From: an uncultured Clostridia bacterium
GTDB taxonomy: Bacteria > Bacillota > Clostridia > TANB77 > CAG-508
DNA length: 11,053 bases
Assembly: GCA_947628925.1 (NCBI GenBank)
Contig: CANRBU010000026.1
Location: 1 to 11,053 of the forward strand
Reading direction: 5' to 3'
Shown here: positions 1-6,394 of the stretch, one piece after another
Position numbering within the stretch: the stretch's first letter is position 1
How the letters are laid out: every line of letters starts with the position of its first letter
Made by a program: the position numbers and the translations under genes
The notes under the pieces: generated by a model
What the model saw: only the letters and a program-made list of their open reading frames with translations
What the model was told of the DNA's origin: nothing
Databases searched by the model: none

Positions 1-134
1 TCTGCTCCATGTACTATTTGGAGGTTAAATAGTTGGACAATTAAAATGATTCCAACAATATATATGAATACTGTTAATGTATTGAATCTTAAATTGGTAT
101 TTACTGTTGGTTTTTTGCCCATTTTTTTTGCCAA
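1..134 (-). CDS. mrdA: Penicillin-binding protein 2 (class B transpeptidase), N-terminal fragment
   Basis: Only the first 44 codons are in the window; the gene continues past position 1. The protein opens with a short basic tail (MAKKMGKKP), then one hydrophobic segment (about residues 20-36) ending in FNLQIVHGA. This is the usual layout of a class B PBP membrane anchor just before its periplasmic dimerisation domain. No catalytic motif is visible. The identification rests on this anchor plus position directly after mreD, where PBP2/MrdA (the transpeptidase of the elongation machinery) normally sits. The start is TTG at 134-132, because an AGGAGG (143-148) lies 8 bases upstream. The in-frame ATG at 122 is 20 bases from it. 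The gap to mreD is 21 bases, so it is co-transcribed. Another single-anchor envelope protein is possible but less likely. Confidence 0.72.
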   Translation of the reverse strand, partial: MAKKMGKKPTVNTNLRFNTLTVFIYIVGIILIVQLFNLQIVHGA

Positions 135-155
135 ACTTATTTCCTCCTTTCTTTT

Positions 156-695
156 TTAGAAATATCTTGTTAAAATATTGTTTTCTTGGTATGTGTTTTC
201 CACATAATATCCTATTTTCTGGATTATTGGATATAGAATTATTGTTAGAATAATATTGTATATTACTTCTATTGAAAGTATTTTTGCAAATGCTACTATT
301 TCTATGCTTCCTGAGAATACAATATAATTTGCAATATATGATATAATTTCAAATATTGCTGTTGATATCCCTATTATTATCATTACTGTTATTCTACTGT
401 CTTTTGAGAAGTTTTTGTCAAATAGTTTTGCTATAATTCCAACTAGCCCTAGTGTCATAGCAGTAACGCCTATTTTTTGTCTGAAGATAAAGTCTAGTAT
501 AAACCCTAATATAATGCCATATGTTACTCCCATAAATTTGTTGCCAAATAGACCAATAAGGACTATGCATATTATAAATAGGTTTGGCATTATTCCTGCA
601 ATTGTGAACCAATTGAAGAAATTGGATTGTAAAAAATAGGCAATAAATAGAAATATAATTAGTATTATGTGTACTATTATTTTTCTGGCATTCAT
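156..695 (-). CDS. mreD: Rod shape-determining protein MreD
   Basis: A 179-residue, almost wholly hydrophobic protein with about five or six membrane spans (roughly 7-22, 34-50, 54-72, 79-90, 103-127, 137-158). The segment PNLFIICIVLIGLFG followed by a Gly-rich span ending in LDFIF is typical of the MreD family, which is usually 160-180 residues. MreD is an integral membrane partner of MreC in the elongasome, helping couple cytoplasmic MreB filaments to cell-wall synthases. It lies 28 bases after mreC and 21 before the PBP2 gene. The ATG at 695 has only a modest AAAGGA-type binding site, so translation may be coupled to mreC. Identification combines hydropathy, family motifs and gene order. 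Confidence 0.9.
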   Translation of the reverse strand: MNARKIIVHIILIIFLFIAYFLQSNFFNWFTIAGIMPNLFIICIVLIGLFGNKFMGVTYGIILGFILDFIFRQKIGVTAMTLGLVGIIAKLFDKNFSKDSRITVMIIIGISTAIFEIISYIANYIVFSGSIEIVAFAKILSIEVIYNIILTIILYPIIQKIGYYVENTYQENNILTRYF

Positions 696-723
696 TTATT
701 TTTGTCCTTTCTTTATTTCCAAT

Positions 724-1536
724 TTAGTTGTTTATGACTAATACTGTGTCTAGTTTGTTGAAGTCTACTGCTGTTTCTATGACTGCTGTTCTATCTGTTA
801 TATTTTTTGCTGTGTCAACGTTTTTTACGCTTCCTACATGTATTCCTTTTGGATAAATTCCGCCTAGTCCTGATGTTTCTATGCTGTCTCCTTGTATTAC
901 ATTTGCATCTGCTGGAATGTACATGCCTTTTAGTTCAGTATTTTTTTCTAGGGTTCCTTTACATACAATGCTATCTTTGTTTGTGCTCATCATACAGCTG
1001 ACTGCACTTGCTGTGTCTATGATTGTTTGTACTTTTGCAGTTGAATCTGTTACAGATATAATATGTCCTACAAGTCCTTTATCTGCTATAACAGTCATAT
1101 TTTCTCTGATTCCGTCTTTTGCTCCTACATTTATAATGACTGTTTTAGAATAGTTGCTAATGTCTTTGTTGATGATATATGCTGGTATTGTTTTGTATTC
1201 TCCATATTTTTGATTTAGTGCCATATATTCTTTTAGTGTTTCGTTTTCTGTTTTTATATTTTCTAATTCTCTTAATGATTGTTCTAGTTCACTATTTTTT
1301 TTCTTTAGTTCGTCATTTTCTTGTTTCAAGTTTTGGATATCTGTAAAAAAGCTGTTGTTTCCATTGATTTTGTTTTTTAGATATGTTAATCCATTTTGAA
1401 TTGGCATGACTAATTTGTTTGCTACATTTTCAAAAAATGATGTGTTATTTTCTCCATTTGAAAAGATTACTATGAAAATGAGTATTATGATTGTTATGAT
1501 TATTCCTAAAATGCCTACTTTGTTTTTTTTAAGCAT
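724..1536 (-). CDS. mreC: Rod shape-determining protein MreC
   Basis: 270 residues. A short basic N-terminus and one membrane segment (about 7-25) are followed by a coiled coil (about 64-108, rich in L, E, K and N heptads such as NLKQENDELKKKNSELEQ). The C-terminal beta-rich MreC domain (about 117-270) contains IINVGAKDGI and GLVGHIISV, both family hallmarks. MreC works outside the membrane as a scaffold that binds and activates PBP2. Length and layout match typical Firmicute MreC. The ATG at 1536 is preceded by AGGAGAG and GAGG-like sequences. The gap to mreB is 17 bases and to mreD 28. Nothing looks broken. Confidence 0.95.
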   Translation of the reverse strand: MLKKNKVGILGIIITIIILIFIVIFSNGENNTSFFENVANKLVMPIQNGLTYLKNKINGNNSFFTDIQNLKQENDELKKKNSELEQSLRELENIKTENETLKEYMALNQKYGEYKTIPAYIINKDISNYSKTVIINVGAKDGIRENMTVIADKGLVGHIISVTDSTAKVQTIIDTASAVSCMMSTNKDSIVCKGTLEKNTELKGMYIPADANVIQGDSIETSGLGGIYPKGIHVGSVKNVDTAKNITDRTAVIETAVDFNKLDTVLVINN

Positions 1537-1553
1537 ATCCTCAACTCTCCTTT

Positions 1554-2585
1554 TTATTTGCGTTTACGTGCATTAATTAATACTGTTTTTAAATTTTCTA
1601 GATCTTCTAGTGTTTTTCCTGTTCCTCTTACAACACAGTCTAGTGGTTCTTCTGCTATATATACTGGCATACCTGTTTCTATACTTATTAGTTTGTCTAG
1701 GTTTTGGATTAATGCTCCTCCTCCTGCTAGTACAATTCCTTTTTCCATTATGTCTGATGCTAGTTCTGGTGGTGTTTTTTCAAGTGTTGATTTTACTATT
1801 TCTACTATTTTTTGAACTGATTCACTCATTGCTTCTTGTACTTGTACTGATGTAATTTGTACATTTCTTGGTAGTCCGTCTGTTAGGTCTCTGCCTCTTA
1901 CTTCCATACTTGTTTCTGTCATAAGTGGCATTGCACAACCTATTTTTATTTTTATTTGTTCTGCTGTTGTTTCTCCTATTGCTAGGTTCATTTCTTTTTT
2001 TACATAGTTTACTATGTCTTCGTCTAGTTCATCTCCTGCTATTCTTAATGAATGGCTAACTACTATTCCTCCTAGTGATATAACTGCTACTTCTGTTGTT
2101 CCTCCTCCTATGTCTACTATTATATTACCACTTGGTTCTGCTACATCTAGTGATGCTCCAATTGCTGCTGCCATTGGTTCTTCTATAAGATATACTTCTT
2201 TTGCTCCTGCTTGCATTACTGATTCTTCAACTGCTCTTTCTTCAACTTCGGTTATTCCTGATGGTACTCCTACTACAACTCTTGGTCTACCTAAATTATA
2301 TCTTTTATCTATTTTTTCTATGATATTTTTTAGCATTAGTTGTGTTGCTGTGAAGTCTGCAATTACTCCATCTTTTAGTGGTCTTACTGCTTTTATTTGT
2401 TCAGGTGTTCTTCCTAGCATTTCTTTTGCTTCTATTCCTGTTGCTAATATATTGCCTGTTTTTCTGTCAATTGCTACAACTGATGGTTCTTTTAAAACAA
2501 TTCCTCTCCCTTTTAAAGTTACTAAAATATTGGCTGTTCCTAAGTCAATCCCTACATCTTTTGAACCAAAGTTAAAAATTTTCAT
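1554..2585 (-). CDS. mreB: Rod shape-determining actin homologue MreB
   Basis: 343 residues with the complete actin-type ATPase fold: phosphate-1 loop DLGTAN (14-19), the EEPMAAAIG segment, phosphate-2 IVDIGGGTTE, and the adenosine-binding LAGGGALI near the C-terminus. It forms membrane-bound filaments that orient the elongation machinery. MreB, Mbl and MreBH cannot be told apart with certainty, but the place directly before mreC and mreD favours MreB. I chose ATG at 2585: it gives the normal N-terminus (MKIFNFGSKDVGIDLG) and has a GAAAGAGTG-like site about 8 bases upstream. An in-frame GTG at 2594 would add three residues and overlaps the radC stop as GTGA, so coupled initiation there cannot be excluded. 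Confidence 0.97.
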   Translation of the reverse strand: MKIFNFGSKDVGIDLGTANILVTLKGRGIVLKEPSVVAIDRKTGNILATGIEAKEMLGRTPEQIKAVRPLKDGVIADFTATQLMLKNIIEKIDKRYNLGRPRVVVGVPSGITEVEERAVEESVMQAGAKEVYLIEEPMAAAIGASLDVAEPSGNIIVDIGGGTTEVAVISLGGIVVSHSLRIAGDELDEDIVNYVKKEMNLAIGETTAEQIKIKIGCAMPLMTETSMEVRGRDLTDGLPRNVQITSVQVQEAMSESVQKIVEIVKSTLEKTPPELASDIMEKGIVLAGGGALIQNLDKLISIETGMPVYIAEEPLDCVVRGTGKTLEDLENLKTVLINARKRK

Positions 2586-2590
2586 TATAA

Positions 2591-3322
2591 TCACTCTTTC
2601 TTTTTTTTGTTTTTGATTTCTTCTACTCTTTTTTTTACGTGCTCATACACGCTTGTATATTGCCTGTTACTGCCTATTATTATTGTGTCACATAGGTCTA
2701 TTTCAAATACTGATAGTGCATTATATAGTTTGTCCGTGAATTTGATGTCTCCTTGGCTTGGTTTTGCTATTCCGCTAGGGTGGTTGTGCACTAAAATGAC
2801 TTTTGTGGCTTCTACTTGCATGGCAGATTTTATGATTTTTTTTATGCCTATGTCAACGAAATTGCTTCCTCCTGTTGCTATTGTTTCTATTTTTATTATT
2901 TGTAATTGGTTGTTTAATAGTACGATTTTTGCAATTTCATCTGTTTCGTTTTGAAATTCATCTAAAAACATTTGGGCAACTTCTTCTGAGTTTTTTATAT
3001 AAATTCCTTTGTAATTCTCTGGCATTGACATTCTGACAGCTAGTTCGCATATTGCTTTTATTTGAATGGCTTTTACTTTGCCTATTCCTTTAATTTTGGT
3101 GAGTTCTGATATACTTAATTTTTTTAAAAATGATAAGTCGTCTTTTCCAGTTTTTCTGAGTGTTAATATTCTTTGTGCAATTTGCACTGAAGTTTCTTCT
3201 TTTGTTCCACTTTTTATAATTATTGCCAAAAGTTCTGCATTTGATAATGATTTTTCTCCATGTAGTTCTAATTTTTCGTATGGTCTTTCTGCTTTTGGTA
3301 AATCTTTAATTTTGATTGACAA
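2591..3322 (-). CDS. radC: RadC family JAMM/MPN-domain protein
   Basis: 243 residues. A helix-hairpin-helix-like part (about 70-98, ending KIKGIGKVKAIQIKAICELA) precedes a JAMM/MPN metalloprotease-like domain. The metal motif HNHPSG (H179, H181) is followed by D192, the expected spacing. RadC was once linked to DNA repair, but its real substrate is not established. Genes of this family often lie directly before mreB in Firmicutes, as here (5-base gap to the chosen mreB ATG). The start is TTG at 3322, with an AAAGGAAAG site about 12 bases upstream, rather long spacing. No in-frame ATG appears before residue 100, so TTG is the only sensible choice. The C-terminus ends in a lysine run. Confidence 0.95.
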   Translation of the reverse strand: MSIKIKDLPKAERPYEKLELHGEKSLSNAELLAIIIKSGTKEETSVQIAQRILTLRKTGKDDLSFLKKLSISELTKIKGIGKVKAIQIKAICELAVRMSMPENYKGIYIKNSEEVAQMFLDEFQNETDEIAKIVLLNNQLQIIKIETIATGGSNFVDIGIKKIIKSAMQVEATKVILVHNHPSGIAKPSQGDIKFTDKLYNALSVFEIDLCDTIIIGSNRQYTSVYEHVKKRVEEIKNKKKKE

Positions 3323-3358
3323 ATTGAGTTGCTTTCCTTTCTTGCATCTGTTTGTCCC

Positions 3359-3616
3359 TTATATTTTTCTATATATGAAAATTGCAAGTAGCATTCCTAT
3401 TATACTTGCTACATTGATTTTAAAGGCTAAGCCAAATGTTAATTTTAGTATGCTTAGGTCTAATACTATTGGGCTTTCTAGTCCAAATTGTTGCTCATAT
3501 GATAGCCACCATAACCAATCTACACTGCTTGCTAATTTTCCTAATAGTCCCCCTATTACTAGTCCTGATAAAATAAATACAATTAGTACCCATATATTTT
3601 TTTCTCTTGTTGCCAT
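3359..3616 (-). CDS. DUF4321 small membrane protein
   Basis: 85 residues with two membrane segments (about 8-28 and 61-83), an aromatic loop between them (VDWLWWLSYEQQFGLE), and the ending LKLTFGLAFKINVASIIG followed by IYRK. This matches the DUF4321 family of short two-span Firmicute proteins, whose function is unknown. It is the first gene of the operon, 36 bases before radC, so it is made together with the MreBCD machinery. The start is the ATG at 3616, because GGATGGAG lies 6 bases upstream. Two upstream in-frame ATGs (3640, 3628) would add 8 or 4 residues but lack a properly placed binding site. A role in envelope growth is inferred only from context. Confidence 0.82.
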   Translation of the reverse strand: MATREKNIWVLIVFILSGLVIGGLLGKLASSVDWLWWLSYEQQFGLESPIVLDLSILKLTFGLAFKINVASIIGMLLAIFIYRKI

Positions 3617-3715
3617 TTTTTTCTCCATCCTTTGTATCATATATTTAGATTTTTTTAAGGGTGTCTATAAACCTTTTTTCTTTTTGCCTTACGGATGCTC
3701 ACATTTTTTAGTCAT
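3617..3715 (-). promoter_or_regulatory. Leader of the DUF4321-radC-mreBCD operon
   Basis: About 100 transcribed bases lie between the predicted start point (near 3715) and the first gene. On the transcribed strand the leader holds a GC-richer island (GCATCCGTAAGG, near 3688-3699) and a later GACACCCTT (3657-3665). The CCTT could pair with either of two upstream AAGG segments, at most 4-5 bp each. It also holds a 15-codon, very basic reading frame from GTG (3702) to TAA (3655), with no ribosome binding site. I recognise no known riboswitch; a regulatory role is only a possibility. Confidence 0.3.
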
Positions 3716-3721
3716 ATACGT

Positions 3722-3750
3722 ATTATATATTGATTTTGTAATTTTTTCAA
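3722..3750 (-). promoter_or_regulatory. Sigma-A-type promoter of the mre operon
   Basis: On the minus strand, -35 TTGAAA (3745-3750), a 17-base spacer and -10 TATAAT (3722-3727). It is the only good promoter found upstream of DUF4321 and should drive the whole shape operon. It points away from mecA, whose own -10 is about 95 bases to the right. Confidence 0.78.
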
Positions 3751-3845
3751 TAGATTTATTAGATTTTACTTTATTTTTTTGTTTTTATATGATATAGTTC
3801 AATTGTTACCATATTTTGTGTATTTATTTATTTTTAAAAACGTTG

Positions 3846-3851
3846 TATAAT
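3846..3851 (+). promoter_or_regulatory. Probable -10 element for mecA
   Basis: A perfect TATAAT lies 34 bases before the mecA start codon. The hexamer 17 bases upstream is only TTTATT (3823-3828), so the -35 is poor. Either another factor helps, or this is chance in AT-rich DNA. Confidence 0.42.
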
Positions 3852-3884
3852 ATATTTAAGGATATTGTTCTAGGAGGGATTGTT

Positions 3885-4541
3885 TTGAAAATAGAGAAAA
3901 TAACAGAAAATAAAATTCGTATTGTACTTAAGCAAGAGGATTTAAAAGATCCTTCTTTAGATTTACATACTATTATGACAAAAGCTGCTGAATCTCAAGG
4001 TCTTTTTTTGGAAATTCTTGAGCAGGCTAAAAAGCAGTGTGGGTTTGATATTGATGGGCATAAATTGTTGATTGAAGCTTTTTCTTCAACTGATGATTTT
4101 ATGGTCTTTACTATTACAAAATTTGCACAAAAGGAGGATGATGTTTTTTTGGGATCAACTACACACAAAAGTATGAGAATAAGAAAGAAGTTTCCGGTTG
4201 TTTCGCCTTCTTACCATTCTAGTAGAACTGATTTTTCTATCTATCGTTTTGATGATTTTGAGCAGTATTGTTCTTTTTGTAGTGCTTTACATAGTCATGC
4301 TCAATTTCGTACACGTGGCCTAGTTCATTTTTCTTCTTTGTATGCTTACAAAGATGCTTATTATCTTGTTTTGAATGGTTATAATTTTAGGCATGATAGC
4401 TATTTGTTGTTTGCTAGCCTTTTATGCGAGTTTGGAGCTTTTTGTACTCATTCTATTGATTTTGAACATCGTTTAAAAGAGTATGGAAAATGTATTATGA
4501 AGAAAAATGCTATCTCTACAACTTTTAAATTTTTTGAATAG
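3885..4541 (+). CDS. mecA: MecA-family ClpC adaptor protein
   Basis: 218 residues, the same length as Bacillus subtilis MecA. The N-terminal substrate-binding part (about 1-80) begins MKIEKITENKIRIVL and contains CGFDIDGHKLLIEA, a MecA hallmark. A polar linker (about 81-117) follows, then the ClpC-binding C-terminal domain, with FDDFEQY, LYAYKDAYYLVL and ending LKEYGKCIMKKNAI. MecA delivers target proteins to the ClpCP protease and activates ClpC; in Bacillus the classic target is ComK, but targets here are unknown. The start is TTG at 3885 with AGGAGG (3872-3877) 7 bases upstream. An upstream in-frame ATG at 3816 would lie before the -10 box and is rejected. The domains are rich in Cys, His and Phe, so it is a diverged member. 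ClpC is outside the window. Confidence 0.87.
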   Translation: MKIEKITENKIRIVLKQEDLKDPSLDLHTIMTKAAESQGLFLEILEQAKKQCGFDIDGHKLLIEAFSSTDDFMVFTITKFAQKEDDVFLGSTTHKSMRIRKKFPVVSPSYHSSRTDFSIYRFDDFEQYCSFCSALHSHAQFRTRGLVHFSSLYAYKDAYYLVLNGYNFRHDSYLLFASLLCEFGAFCTHSIDFEHRLKEYGKCIMKKNAISTTFKFFE

Positions 4542-4547
4542 TTTTTA

Positions 4548-4586
4548 AAAGCCAAATTTGTTTTTCAAATTTGGCTTTGTTTTTTT
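4548..4586 (+). terminator. Rho-independent terminator of mecA
   Basis: A perfect 13-bp stem (4548-4560 with 4566-4578), a TTTTT loop, then GTTTTTTT. It begins 6 bases after the mecA stop. The T-run contains the stop codon of the converging M23 gene. On the minus strand only four T follow the stem, so it would end M23 transcripts less well. Confidence 0.88.
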
Positions 4587-5586
4587 AATATAAATAATAT
4601 TGTGGGTTATATGCAACTCCGTTTACTCTTACTTCTATATGTAAATGTGGTCCTGTTGAGTTTCCTGTAGACCCTACTGCTGCAATTGTTGCACCTTGTG
4701 CTACTTTTTGTCCTACTGTTACATATAGTGCTTTGCAGTGTGCGTAATATGTTTGTACTCCGTTTCCATGTGTGATTACTACCATATTTCCATATGAGCC
4801 TTTTCTTCCCGCGAATGTTACTGTTCCTCCTGCTGCTGCTTTTATTGGTGTTCCGCTTGCTGCTGCAATGTCTAGTCCTGTATGGTTTGATGAACGTATT
4901 CTGCTTGATTCACTGAAACGTGATGTTATTACTCCTGATATTGGTTTTATTAAAGATATTCCTATATCTACTTTTCCTCTTGATATTGTTGTTGCTGTGT
5001 TTACTGTGCCTGTTGATTTTGTTGTTTTGCTGTTTGTTGTTTTTGCGACTTGAACTGGTTCTTTATATAGTGTTTCTACTGCGTTGTCTACTGTTGTAAA
5101 TTCTTTGCTTTCTGTTTCATATTTTTCTGAAATTGATATTTCTTCCATGTTGGCACTGTTTTTTAGTTTTAATGTATTTACTATGTTTTCTGCTTCTGAA
5201 AAACTTGATACATATGCTTTTTCTTCTTGATTTTGTGAAATTGCGTAATAGCGATAATATGCTGTTCCGCTTTCTTTTATTTTTTCGAATATTTCGTCAT
5301 CGTTTGTTACTATTCCTTTTTTTAATAGGCATAGCTGGTATTCTGGTAGTTCGTCTACTTGTACAAATGCAATGTTTTTGCCATCTCCATTTTCCATGTA
5401 TTCACTAATTTTGGCTTGTAATTCTGCTTTGTTAGATGTGTATCCTACTTGTTCTCCTGCTATTGTTACTCGATATGTTGGTTTAAAAAAGTATGATACT
5501 GCTCCAACAATTAGAAATACTGCTATTCCTAATAATACTAATAATTTTATAGATTTTTTTGCGTGTATTAAAACTTTTTTTAACAT
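4585..5586 (-). CDS. Membrane-anchored M23 (LytM-type) peptidoglycan endopeptidase
   Basis: 333 residues. A basic N-terminus and one membrane segment (about 13-34) are followed by a mixed extracellular region (about 37-180), a Thr/Ser/Lys-rich linker (about 182-203), and a C-terminal M23 domain (about 210-333). The zinc and catalytic residues are complete: H235 and D239 in NHTGLD, H283 in YYAH, and H314/H316 in GPHLHIE. Such enzymes cut peptide cross-links outside the membrane, during growth, division or sporulation. The extracellular part has short repeats of the type VTIAGEQVGY with a following helix, like modules often found before M23 domains; I cannot name it. I chose the ATG at 5586 because GGAAGG lies 8 bases upstream. 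The ATG at 5592 is too close, and the upstream ATG at 5646 falls in the promoter. Confidence 0.9.
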   Translation of the reverse strand: MLKKVLIHAKKSIKLLVLLGIAVFLIVGAVSYFFKPTYRVTIAGEQVGYTSNKAELQAKISEYMENGDGKNIAFVQVDELPEYQLCLLKKGIVTNDDEIFEKIKESGTAYYRYYAISQNQEEKAYVSSFSEAENIVNTLKLKNSANMEEISISEKYETESKEFTTVDNAVETLYKEPVQVAKTTNSKTTKSTGTVNTATTISRGKVDIGISLIKPISGVITSRFSESSRIRSSNHTGLDIAAASGTPIKAAAGGTVTFAGRKGSYGNMVVITHGNGVQTYYAHCKALYVTVGQKVAQGATIAAVGSTGNSTGPHLHIEVRVNGVAYNPQYYLY

Positions 5587-5617
5587 ATGCATATCCTTCC
5601 TTTGTAAATATATTGTA

Positions 5618-5646
5618 ATAATATTGTAATATTTGTAAAAATGCAA
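5618..5646 (-). promoter_or_regulatory. Predicted promoter of the M23 peptidase gene
   Basis: On the minus strand, -35 TTGCAT (5641-5646), a 17-base spacer and -10 TATTAT (5618-5623), giving a leader of about 25 bases before the chosen ATG. Matches are 4/6 and 5/6, so it is good but not consensus. Confidence 0.6.
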
Positions 5647-5650
5647 GATA

Positions 5651-5720
5651 TCTTTTTTTCGTTTTTCTCTTTTTTTTTCTTTTTTTGTTTTATTATCTCT
5701 CTTTTTTTCTTTTTTTCTTC
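5651..5720. repeat. Polypyrimidine tract with a 30-base direct repeat
   Basis: Of 70 plus-strand bases, 66 are pyrimidines (purines at 5661, 5687, 5692 and 5695). A 22-base unit at 5666-5687 recurs at 5696-5717 with two mismatches. It fills the gap between the coat-operon terminator and the M23 promoter. No coding potential is seen. It overlaps a 12-base palindrome, TTCAAATTTGAA (5718-5729). Confidence 0.8.
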
Positions 5721-5727
5721 AAATTTG

Positions 5728-5758
5728 AAAAAAACAGAATTAATTTTTTTTAATTCTG
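5728..5758 (-). terminator. Rho-independent terminator of the coat-protein operon
   Basis: On the minus strand, a 9-bp stem (CAGAATTAA, 5750-5758, with TTAATTCTG, 5735-5743), a six-base loop and then seven T (5728-5734). It starts 15 bases after the stop of the second coat gene. Confidence 0.86.
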
Positions 5759-5773
5759 CTTTTCGTTGATTCC

Positions 5774-6016
5774 CTAGCTCAAATCGCTTTTTACAGTGTT
5801 TATTTCTGTTACTGTCGCCTTTTGTGCTGGTATATAGTAACCTTTTGATTGGGCTATTTTGAATAATTCATATTGGAAGCTTTCGTCATTGTTGCGTATT
5901 TGTTGAAATGTTTGTCTAAGCCCTACGTTTTCCGCTTCTGAAATTGCGGTTTGATATGCCGTTAAGTCTGATTTGACACTTGCTAAAATGTCATTGACCA
6001 TTGTTTTTTCGTCCAT
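5774..6016 (-). CDS. Spore coat protein, CotF family (Coat_F domain)
   Basis: 80 residues, mostly two amphipathic helices: MVNDILASVKSDLTAYQTAISEAEN and a second around LRQTFQQIRNNDESFQYELFKIAQ. The ending YYIPAQKATVTEINTVKSDLS is typical of small clostridial CotF-like proteins (motif KGYY.PA). Such proteins occur in the spore coat; their molecular role is unclear. It is the second gene of a two-gene operon, 17 bases after its partner and followed by a strong terminator. The ATG at 6016 has GGAAG 7 bases upstream. Family membership is judged from the sequence pattern, without a database search. Confidence 0.82.
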   Translation of the reverse strand: MDEKTMVNDILASVKSDLTAYQTAISEAENVGLRQTFQQIRNNDESFQYELFKIAQSKGYYIPAQKATVTEINTVKSDLS

Positions 6017-6033
6017 GTTCTTTCTTCCTTTCT

Positions 6034-6222
6034 TTAATTATTTAAAAATGTCATTAATTTTTGTTTTGTGTTTAGTGCGTCTTGTGCGGATTTGGTGAAT
6101 AGTTGCTTGATTTGTGGGTCTACTGCTTGTGCTGAATATGCGTTTAGTTTTTGATATGCTGTTTCATGTGCTCCTATTAGGTGCCTTAGGTGTTGTAATT
6201 CCATTTGATTTAAATCTGCCAT
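6034..6222 (-). CDS. Small CotF-like spore coat protein
   Basis: 62 residues forming a probable helical hairpin: MELQHLRHLIGAHETAYQKL and a second helix around QIKQLFTKSAQDALNTKQKL. The pattern LRHLIG.H and KSAQDALNTK is typical of the short partner protein paired with CotF-like genes in Clostridia. It is the first gene of the operon; the ATG at 6222 has AAGGAAGG 6 bases upstream. It may pack with the protein encoded next to it into a four-helix bundle. No catalytic or metal-binding pattern is evident. Confidence 0.8.
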   Translation of the reverse strand: MADLNQMELQHLRHLIGAHETAYQKLNAYSAQAVDPQIKQLFTKSAQDALNTKQKLMTFLNN

Positions 6223-6253
6223 TTTTATCCTTCCTTTCTTTGCTTTCTTTTTC

Positions 6254-6283
6254 TAGTTTTTCCAGTTTTTTGGTTTTTATTCA
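6254..6283 (-). promoter_or_regulatory. Possible sporulation (SigG-like) promoter of the coat operon
   Basis: On the minus strand, TGAATA (6278-6283), a 17-base spacer and AAAACTA (6254-6260), compared with the Bacillus SigG pattern TGAATA / CATACTA. The -10 part has two mismatches. No convincing sigma-A promoter is seen upstream of the coat genes. Coat genes are more often mother-cell genes (SigE or SigK), so this is tentative. Confidence 0.3.
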
Positions 6284-6323
6284 CTTCATATCTAATTTTT
6301 CGTAGCACAAAAGTCATATAGTT

Positions 6324-6386
6324 AAAAAGAGATGCAATGGAATGAAGTGAACATTTTGTGGTTCACTTCAGAAAAATGCATCTCTT
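6324..6386 (-). terminator. Composite hairpin terminator after pcrA
   Basis: An outer 10-bp stem (AAGAGATGCA, 6327-6336, with TGCATCTCTT, 6377-6386) and an inner 10-bp stem (TGAAGTGAAC, 6343-6352, with GTTCACTTCA, 6361-6370) are separated by six-base internal loops, with an eight-base top loop. On the minus strand it ends in TTTTT, as expected of a terminator 8 bases after the pcrA stop. T-rich DNA also follows it on the plus strand. It separates pcrA from the coat genes. Confidence 0.75.
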
Positions 6387-6394
6387 ATTTATTT

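Noticed and set aside
2014..2616. A 200-codon plus-strand open frame opposite mreB
   Set aside because: Ser/Thr/Pro/Ile-rich antisense of a highly conserved gene, with no plausible binding site or motif.
3066..3797. A 243-codon plus-strand open frame across radC and DUF4321
   Set aside because: It is the mirror of the T-rich antisense of real genes: a hydrophobic, Phe/Leu/Ser-rich translation with no family features, overlapping three well-supported minus-strand features.
3816..3884. Upstream ATG extending MecA by 23 residues
   Set aside because: It would start upstream of the -10 box, while the TTG at 3885 has a perfect AGGAGG and gives the usual MecA N-terminus and length.
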